Below are positions 21,265 to 27,720 of a DNA stretch of 27,720 nt, piece after piece. Positions within the stretch are counted from its first letter, which is position 1; each line of letters starts with the position of its first letter. A program made the translations under genes and the position numbers. A model generated the notes under the pieces. The model did no database searches. It worked only from the letters and a program-made list of their open reading frames with translations, and was not told the origin of the DNA. This DNA comes from Punctularia strigosozonata HHB-11173 SS5 (Eukaryota; Basidiomycota; Agaricomycetes; Corticiales; Punctulariaceae): the NCBI RefSeq assembly GCF_000264995.1, contig NW_006767437.1:2243515-2271234 (forward strand). Reading direction: 5' to 3'.

Positions 21265-22671
21265 TCACCGCTGCATGATACCACTCAGCACTTTGAACAC
21301 TTCGTCCTGGCGCTCCCGGAAAGGCCGCAAGCGCGTCATGCCCAGGGCCAACGCATTGATTCTGTTCGTGAAAGCCACCGCCCGTCCTTCAGTGCTCCTC
21401 CTTCCCTCATCCTCCGCCTCGCCGTTCCGTACGCGGAAGCCGACGCCCTTCTCCAGCATCTGTCTGACCCGTTCCAGCCGAGGTTCGGGAACTTCCCGTC
21501 CCACTTGCGCCAACTCTATCGCATGCGCGTCGTCTTGCTCCTCCATCTCCTTCGCCGCGTGTCCGATGGCCGCCAACTCGGTCATGAACGGCCTGAGCGG
21601 AGGCGGACAATCGTCTAAAGTGACGACACTGCCCAACACGCCTACCACCGATCCGTCGGCGGTGATAGAGGTTGTGGAAACCTCGAGGATGGCAAAGCCG
21701 ACGGCGGCGAAGTAGGCCCGAGGAGGATCGGTCTTCATGAGCCTCCCTAGGGACGGTACTCGGGAGAGCACGTCGCCGAGGGCGGCGTACAATGTTTCGC
21801 GGATCACCGAGATCGTCGGCGAGTCAGCGAGAAGGGAGGGAGACGGTGAGCGGGAGAAGGAGGATGTGGAAGACGGTGTGCTGGGCGAACTGGCGGCAGA
21901 CGAGTGGTGGAAGTGCGCGGACGTTGACGTGGGTGGAGGAGAGAGCAGCGCTGGGTTGGCCGCCTCCGAAGGGTGGGGTGGGTGAACCGATAGCGGCTCT
22001 GGTCGCTTGCGAGGCGATCCTTGCGGCGAGGGAGAGGGGGATGGGGTATACGCTGGGGGCGGCGCGAACGACGCCTTTGTGCGACCACGAGTCGAGTCGC
22101 CGGCATCGATCGCAGCCTGAAGGTCTTCATTGTATTTGTCCTGGAAAGACCTCCTCTGGCTGATTTCGATAGCGACGGCGCGGAGGTCGGCCGCGATGCG
22201 ATTGAGGTTCACGTTCAACGGGGATGACACGGGAGCCAAGCCACAGATGATGCGAGCGAGATCGTGCTGATGCTCCGGAGTGAGGCTCTGTATCTGCTGG
22301 ACGTGAGCTGTCCACACACGCAGGAAGCCGAGGAACGCAGGAGGGCAGTTGAGCGGAGAGAGCTCGATGGGGGGTAGGTTCTTCTCCTTCCTGGGCAAGG
22401 GGACGGAGGGGGGGTTCGTGGTCGATCTGAGCGCGGCAAAGTAGAGACAGAGCGCAGGGCCTTTGAAAGCATTCAGCTCGCTGGAATATTAGCCGAGCAA
22501 GGATGTATACGCACCAGTGATCATGAGATCACTCTCTGCGGAACTCAGTACATCGACATCAAGGATCCGCTCGGCTTTGGCTTGTGTGAGCGACGAGCGA
22601 AGGTAGCTGTGGAAGCAATCTTGGATGTATTTTTCTGATAGCGTCCTGTTCGAGTCGGGAGGTGCAGACAT
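21265..22671 (-). CDS. hypothetical protein, 450 residues
   Basis: I do not recognise this family. Two exons (22671-22515 and 22460-21265) are joined across a 54-nt intron with a GTGCGT donor; the join reads LMITGGPALCLYFAALRS in frame. The N-terminal half looks alpha-helical (KYIQDCFHSYLRSSLTQAKAE) and includes a conserved-looking segment ending LNRIAADLRAVAIEISQRR. Residues about 180-265 are low-complexity Ser/Pro with a PPAY motif. The C-terminal part appears folded, with long helices (SVIRETLYAALGDVL, FMTELAAIGHAAKEMEEQDD). There is no signal peptide or clear membrane segment. It lies 256 nt upstream of the Dsn1 start on the same strand, so the two have separate promoters. Single copies of such genes are common in Agaricomycetes, so it may be conserved there, but that is not checked. 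Confidence 0.75.
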
Positions 22672-22947
22672 TGCGACGGAAGTGGCGGCCCGCGCTAAGG
22701 TGGCAGAGCGATGATTATATACACTATGGACGAGGCTGTCCACCGGAGCATCCGAACCGCGACTTCCGCTAGTTAAATGGCCTCCCCTTATGTAAGGCGC
22801 AGGCTGATGCATGGAGATATAGTTGAGGCAGTGTTTGTGCACCACAAATAGCAAAGTAGTACCATCCTCAAAGCCGACAAAGCAGGAAGCACTAAAGCAC
22901 GAAACAACTACACGGCTTTGACAACCCACGATCTTGCCAAAGGCAGA

Positions 22948-24298
22948 CTATGCAAACGGTTTGACGGCCTCCTCGCAGAAGTCCCATATCTTGTCCTGTT
23001 CGCGTTCATCGAAGGTTCCCTGCGCAGGATCTGTGGTCCTCGCCCAGGGGTAGAAGTACTGCGAAGCCACCTGGTGAGCAACAGACACGGAAGCGAAGAG
23101 GATATTGGGTACCTTCCCGTTCTGCCTTGCCGCTTCCGGGCTCGTCGCAGCGTAAAGTTGCGTGTAAGCTCCCAACGGAGTCGGATGAAGGAGTATCCAA
23201 TGCTGTACGGTCGGGGACGTTAATGCAACGGCACACGCATGAGGACGAGCACAACGTACCAATATCCTCTCCCCGAAAGTAGCATACCGTTGAAGCTCCG
23301 TCCTGATGTTTCCTGAAGCAACCTGTAAGAATTGACGTGCAGCACACAGGCAAGCTACACGCACCAGGGTCTACAACATTGGCGACTACCTTGCCGTTAG
23401 CACCATAATCACCCTCGAGCAGCTTCGCAAGCTTGAACACGAGCATCACAGTTGCGAACTTGCTCTGTGCGTAAAGCTGGAAGTTTCCTAAATGCAAATA
23501 CTGAGATGCGACAACCGAAACGAAGAGATCATTGCGACATACCGAGCGCAGTTCGTTGCGGGGAGTCTTTGAGAGTGTCATACTTCACAGGCGGGTTGAA
23601 ATAATAGTTCGTGGATGAAGACACCCACACTATACGAGAGGGTTCGCCTTTTGCCAAAGGACCAGTAGCGGTGGAGCGAAGCAAAGGAAGGAGGAGCTTA
23701 ATCAGGAGGAAGTGACCTGAAAGGACGGTAAGTCACTACAGCTCAAGCGGCGATGATGGGTACGGTGTAATCAGCATACCTAGCACGTTGGTACCAAACT
23801 GCATGTCGTATCCCTGGGTCGTCAGCTGTTCGATTGGGGGATGCATAACCCCCGCATTGAGAATCAATGCGTCAAGGCGCTGCTGCTTCCTATACAGACG
23901 TCGATGAGCACGGGTCGCGGAGACGGGAGTAAACAGAGCTTCGTACGTCTTGAACTCTTCTGCTGAGCGCTTCACACTAGAAAGATCGCTAAGGTCCAGT
24001 TGGAGAAACCGTGCCTGCCGACCGGTCTCCTTCTCCAGCTCTGCGATGGCTTGCTCGGCCTTCGACGCAGACCGTGCTGTGAACCACACATCGCCACCTG
24101 TATGCCTCATCGTCAGTACACACAACGAACCACGGTAGAACACGCACCTTTCAGGAGCAAGTGTTTGCACGTTTCCTTTCCAAGTCCCGTATTGCCCCCG
24201 GTCACCAAGAATGTCTTGCCGTCCAAATCAGGGATATCCGTCGGCGTCCACTTCGCCTTGGGCGGGAACATCTGGTCCAGTAGAGTGAACAGCAACAT
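22948..24298 (-). CDS. short-chain dehydrogenase/reductase
   Basis: This is an NAD(P)-dependent oxidoreductase of the classical SDR superfamily, nearest in pattern to retinol dehydrogenase/WWOX-like fungal proteins; the substrate is unknown. Eight exons: 24298-24148, 24097-23947, 23889-23780, 23716-23543, 23487-23365, 23312-23260, 23202-23113, 23058-22948, giving 320 residues; introns 50-63 nt. The Rossmann dinucleotide loop is TGGNTGLGK (33-41). DVWFTARS and [12 protein letters not shown] follow (strand 2, then D-L). [11 protein letters not shown] carries the NAG motif. The catalytic Ser lies in [11 protein letters not shown] and the YxxxK pair is YAQSK. VVDPGNIRTEL follows. Two in-frame stretches that look like coding sequence, after NGK (23112-23059) and around 23364-23313, are removed as introns because splicing gives NGKYFYPWAR and DPGNIRTEL. 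The N-terminus has a short hydrophobic [11 protein letters not shown], possibly a membrane contact. Confidence 0.9.
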
Positions 24299-24561
24299 TT
24301 TACAGCGCGAAACAATCGGAGGCTGAGAGCGTTTTCGACGAAAGGCGGCCTTCGTGGGTTGGGGAAGTCAGCGCCCTCGGCCCATCCTACTTATAGGCGG
24401 CGATATGGTCACAGGCGTAGCCCATAAGGACGCGTAACGGCAGTTCGCGAAAGCACGAAACAGGCGCCACATCGTGAGCATTATCACCCTACCTTATGTG
24501 CGTAGCATGAATCTAACATCGAACATCAATGGTCGAATGTACTCCGTCAACGTGATCGGAA

Positions 24562-25427
24562 CTATACACGTCCCTCTTGTCCCTGTTCGCTCCTCCCTGA
24601 AAACAACCAATTCCGAACATATTTCCACCTTCCCGACGACTCGTACTCCCACATCATTATGCCTATGGCTTTCCCGTCGCGTACCACGTCTGTCGTTCCC
24701 TTGTTACCCGCGCGATCGAAGAGCATCCGGATTTCGTCCATACATCTTCTGGCATCGTCTTCACCGACTTTATTCTGAACCGTGACATGTGGCTTAGCTA
24801 GCCGCTGACAGTCTTGGTTGGTCAAGACGAGACCGGCATCCCGGAAGCGGGAGAGGAGCGTCGCGTGGATGACTTGGAGGCGGTCGAGGGGTCGAGCGCG
24901 TGCATGATGCACCATTGGTGTCGGTAAACATTTCGGGCCAGTAACCGGCACAGCGACGCCGCGTCGTCCGAGGGAGAAGGGCTCATCCACATGCACGTCG
25001 AACGCGACCTGCTCTTGCGATATGGCGTCCAAGACGCAGCTTACAACATCCATGGCATCGTGCGGAATGGCGTGGAACAAAGTTACATGTGCCTCCTATC
25101 GACACGAACAGGTTGATCAGCGGATCGAGGGCGGGTTGTTGAATAGGGGCCTACGAGATAGTTACGATGCGCCGGGAAGTATTTGCTTCGAAGCCCGGTA
25201 AGGAATGCGTGAGTCGATTCATCTAGCATCATGGTGAGGACAATGGGATTCGCTGACGGAACATCTTCTTGCTTGGGTTGTTGGCCGCGAAATCGACGCA
25301 TTCGCAACGGCTGGTGAGGGCTTAGCGGGTCCAGGGCGGAGGAGAGTGTCCTGGATGTCAGCGCTGGCCAGGGAGTCTCTGAACGCGTTGAACGCAGAAG
25401 GGGTAGACGTGATGTTCGGCTGAGCAT
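24562..25427 (-). CDS. 2H phosphoesterase (2'-5' RNA ligase superfamily)
   Basis: Two exons (25427-25155 and 25095-24562), joined across a 59-nt intron, give 268 residues. The two HxTx signatures of the 2H superfamily are HVTL (His about 94), created right at the splice junction, and HVTV (His about 194) in KPHVTVQNKV. The fold markers ANPIVLTMMLDE, GRRGVAVPV, RFRDAGLVLTNQD and the final GRWKYVRNWLFSG fit LigT/CPDase-type proteins acting on 2',3'-cyclic or 2'-5' linked RNA ends; the exact substrate is not predictable. A 20-residue insertion follows VAVPV. The first 42 residues are Arg/Ser/Leu-rich (MLSRTSRLPLLRSTRS) and could be a mitochondrial presequence; an alternative start at 25301 gives 226 residues. 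It lies 311 nt from the cytochrome c stop codon. Confidence 0.82.
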
Positions 25428-25738
25428 TCCCAACGGGAGATGTAGAGCAGCGGGTGCGTTGTTGACGGCCCGTACGGGATCCTCAAACGTCAACGTGCGT
25501 CATAGGGAACGGATCGGCACTCATAGGGATGATCCTACCGGAGCGAATCTGACTTTGCGCTGCAGATGGCTCAGTCAGCTCGTACAACGCGAAAGCTCAT
25601 ATCACTCAGCCGAGGTATCACTCAAAAACGTCGTGAATAGTGGTATCCTCGTGTAATTGACAGCGCACATGCTAATCGTCTACCAATAGAGTGGGGATCG
25701 TGAATAATAGTGTATAATGCGAGTCTAAGGAGAGGCGT
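25428..25738. other. short intergenic region
   Basis: These 311 bases between the 2H phosphoesterase start and the cytochrome c stop, both on the minus strand, hold the promoter of the former and the 3' untranslated region of the latter. I see no other feature. Confidence 0.6.
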
Positions 25739-26230
25739 CTATGCAGTCTAGAATGCTCATGTTGGTGAACAGGCCTGGACGAAGCGAGGGCGGCATTACT
25801 CACCGACTCCTTCAACCATGTAATGAGGTCGTTGCGGTCCTTCTCCTTCTTCAAGCCCGCGAATGCCATCTTCGTGCCGGGGATGTACTTTTTGGGGTTC
25901 TCGAGGTACTCGAACAACGTCTGCTCGTTCCAGGTGATACCCTTGTTGACGTTCGCAGCAGTGTAAGAGAAACCTTCAGCCTGGCCGGTCTTGCGACCGA
26001 AGACACTGCACGAAGGCGTCAGAGTCCGGAGTGACGTGACAGCACAGAATGTTACACACCCATGAAGGTTAGGGCCGACTTTGTGGCCCTCGCCGGCACC
26101 AACGGTGTGGCATTGAGCACAACGAGTTTTGAAAAGGCTGGCGCCCTTGCCGGAGTCACCTGCAGAAGGTGGTCAGTTTCCGTGTTGCATGCATGCTGGA
26201 CGGCGAGCGGGTACCTGGAGCGAAAGGCAT
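25739..26230 (-). CDS. CYC1: cytochrome c
   Basis: This is the soluble mitochondrial intermembrane-space electron carrier between complexes III and IV. Four exons (26230-26215, 26159-26060, 26005-25804, 25747-25739) give 108 residues, the normal fungal size. The haem attachment motif is [22 protein letters not shown] follows, and the methionine ligand lies in the highly conserved YIPGTKMAF. The ending ...WLKES-TA needs a last exon of only 9 nt, placed by the CATTCTAG acceptor. Reading through the donor at 25803 would add 45 unrelated residues. Exon 1 is just 16 nt. Introns are 54-56 nt. There is no targeting presequence, as expected for cytochrome c. A CCAAT element lies about 144 nt upstream. 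Confidence 0.96.
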
Positions 26231-26373
26231 ATTAGAGACGAGAGATTAGACGAAGGGAGGGTAAAGGTCTAGTAGGGAGGTTGGCAGGTGGATGAAGTGC
26301 GAAGTGAAGTTTCGCGCAACGTCACGATCCGTTCAAAAAGTGCCCCGGATCCGATTCAGCCCGACGCGCCGGA

Positions 26374-26378
26374 CCAAT
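26374..26378 (+). promoter_or_regulatory. CCAAT box upstream of cytochrome c
   Basis: CCAAT is on the plus strand, thus ATTGG relative to the cytochrome c gene, 144-148 nt before its ATG. In yeasts the Hap2/3/4/5 complex acts through CCAAT on respiratory genes; that link here is inference. Confidence 0.4.
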
Positions 26379-26445
26379 CGGGGAGCGTTTATTTGACCCC
26401 GAGAGGCGGAATATCGTTGGGTCGCGGCCGGAGCCCTTCGGAACG

Positions 26446-27238
26446 ATGACACAGGAACCGCGGTCCGCCACCACCGGACCGTCCGCGTCGTCTACGGGCA
26501 TCGTCGTACACGCATACTACAACAAAGCTGCACCCGCTGTCCTTGAAGCTGCCTTCAGGCCCCGAACCACGTCAATCGCATTTCATCGACAACAACGATC
26601 CGAAGTCCGTAATGATAGATATCTCTGCCGCACGACATCTGTGGGTTTGGCATCCGGGAGATTCACCCTGGAAGAGTATGTTATGCCCTCCCTGGTTGGT
26701 GACTCCTCTCGCGCTCTGGCATAACACCACATCACCTCCGATGCACGGCCAATGACAAGGTCAGCCTTAGAAGCATACACGCGCATGTGCGCCTGTTCAG
26801 TGTTGATCGGCGAACACAGGGCGGCCTTTGAGAGGGGTGCATATGCGGGCAATAGCGGAAGTATGAAGGCCAATACGTTAAAATACGCACGATTGTCGAT
26901 AGACCCCGAGTAAGTTACGTGTGTACATGATGTACAATGAGTATTCGACTTCATCGATGAGAACGATCGACACCGACCCGGAGAACCTTGCTATGAACAC
27001 GGTGTTCGAATGTAAGATCACTCGCGAACGCGTGTCAACCAAGTTTGTGAAGCACGGCAGCGGCGCTAAACCTGTTATGGCATGGAACAGGGCCCTACCC
27101 ACGGCCCAGCTAGGAATTGAGCCTCAATCCCGTCCGACTCAGATTTGGTCAATTGTAGCCTACATGACTAGAATAGCAAGATATCAAGGGGCAGGGACCA
27201 TCCTGAGCAAATTTGAATCACAGCGCAGCCGCCAATAA
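26446..27238 (+). CDS. doubtful multi-exon hypothetical gene
   Basis: There are coding-like segments on the plus strand but no complete model. The segment around 26520-26675 in one frame reads KLHPLSLKLPSGPEPRQ and then SVMIDIS, LWVWHPGDSPWK, followed by a consensus donor GTATGT at 26676. The segment 26760-26909 reads LEAYTRMCACSVLIGEHRAAF and so on to LSIDPE, ending at a donor GTAAGT. A 52-nt intron (26910-26961) then joins it in phase to TIDTDPENLAMNTVFECKI, open to a stop at 27236-27238. The first ATG (26446) is in a different frame from the first segment, and the first intron does not join in phase with its best donor. It could be a decayed gene, a missed intron or chance. No family is recognised, and the minus strand also has long frames here. 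Confidence 0.25.
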
Positions 27239-27720
27239 AATGTTTATGATAGACACCGTGCAAGGCAGTCTGTGAGCCCAATACAATAGCTCTGGGGTCA
27301 GTAACTATCTCTAAAAATCGCCCCACTGCACTTCCAGCTGGATCACATTTTATCGTGATTTATGGACGCGTTTACCGTGGGAAAAACGAATGCGTCGAAG
27401 TTTTTAAATCAAAAAGAAATAATACCGCAAGTGCGTCGAGCGTTTTTAAAATCAACGGCTGCTCCGGCGAGTGCGTCGACGTAACAGGACCTGTATAGAA
27501 GATTCACATCGACCCAGAAAAAAAGAAGATATTTTTACACCCAATATCCATCCCACAAACAATATTTTACTCGGAGTGCAACAGGTATATCCGCGTTTAT
27601 GGGGCGTAGATACACCGATGTGGCAGTGCACCCTATGTCAGTCCATTCACACAAGTCAGATGCATCTACACGAATGTTTCTAGCCATCTACGTCCTCAGG
27701 GGTATCTGGCAACAGCCCAA
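27239..27720. other. right edge, AT-rich with tandem repeat
   Basis: No gene is supported. The sequence is AT-rich with runs of A and T. It contains the degenerate repeat listed separately. A 70-codon plus-strand frame at 27471-27683 has no motif. Confidence 0.5.
27389..27480 (+). repeat. degenerate tandem repeat, about 40-bp period
   Basis: The motif A(A/G)TGCGTCGA recurs at about 27389, 27430 and 27470, a regular spacing of 40-41 bases. The first two copies are followed by TTTTTAAAATC-like sequence (GTTTTTAAATC, then CGTTTTTAAAATC), so the similarity extends over about 25 bases. The third copy is shorter. Confidence 0.5.

Noticed and set aside
25672-25803. Read-through C-terminal extension of cytochrome c
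   Set aside because: The conserved protein ends in KES-TA; a GTGAGT donor and a CTAG acceptor give exactly that with a 56-nt intron.

Overview
The window looks like nuclear DNA of a filamentous basidiomycete, most likely an Agaricomycete. Almost every gene is cut by introns of about 50-60 nt, with GT(A/G)NGT-type donors and pyrimidine-rich acceptors. The gene set includes a class I hydrophobin, a seven-helix DUF6534-type protein and a DUF7330-type membrane protein, families I know mainly from mushroom-forming fungi. I assembled the gene models by hand, joining exons where reading phase, splice sites and family motifs agreed. Long open frames alone hide several genes here.

Layout, left to right. 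Positions 1-3661 hold no gene I can support. A GATA_AreA-like/DUF3295 regulator-type gene lies at 3662-6467 (+). A class I hydrophobin follows at 7968-8386 (+), with a probable 10-nt deletion in exon 1. A single-pass membrane protein lies at 8974-10705 (+). A 16-exon DUF6534 membrane protein at 11119-12819 (-) sits in AT-richer sequence and is nearly invisible to ORF scanning. An intron-containing tRNA-Leu(CAA) lies at 13593-13705 (+). Next come a galactokinase (13831-16130, -) and an aldose 1-epimerase/galactose mutarotase (16566-18496, +), divergent from one intergenic region. They catalyse neighbouring steps: the mutarotase makes alpha-D-galactose and the kinase phosphorylates it, so this is a small Leloir-pathway pair.

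The right part is a run of minus-strand genes: the kinetochore subunit Dsn1/Mis13 (18881-21008), an unrecognised 450-residue protein (21265-22671), a short-chain dehydrogenase (22948-24298), a 2H phosphoesterase/2'-5' RNA ligase-like protein (24562-25427) and cytochrome c (25739-26230). The last 1.3 kb contains a doubtful plus-strand coding stretch and a degenerate tandem repeat of about 40 bp.

I see no CRISPR array, intact transposon, virus or secondary-metabolite cluster, and nothing I would defend as a new multi-gene system. The observations most worth checking are the broken hydrophobin, the divergent galactose pair with a palindromic promoter element, and the micro-exon-rich DUF6534 gene.
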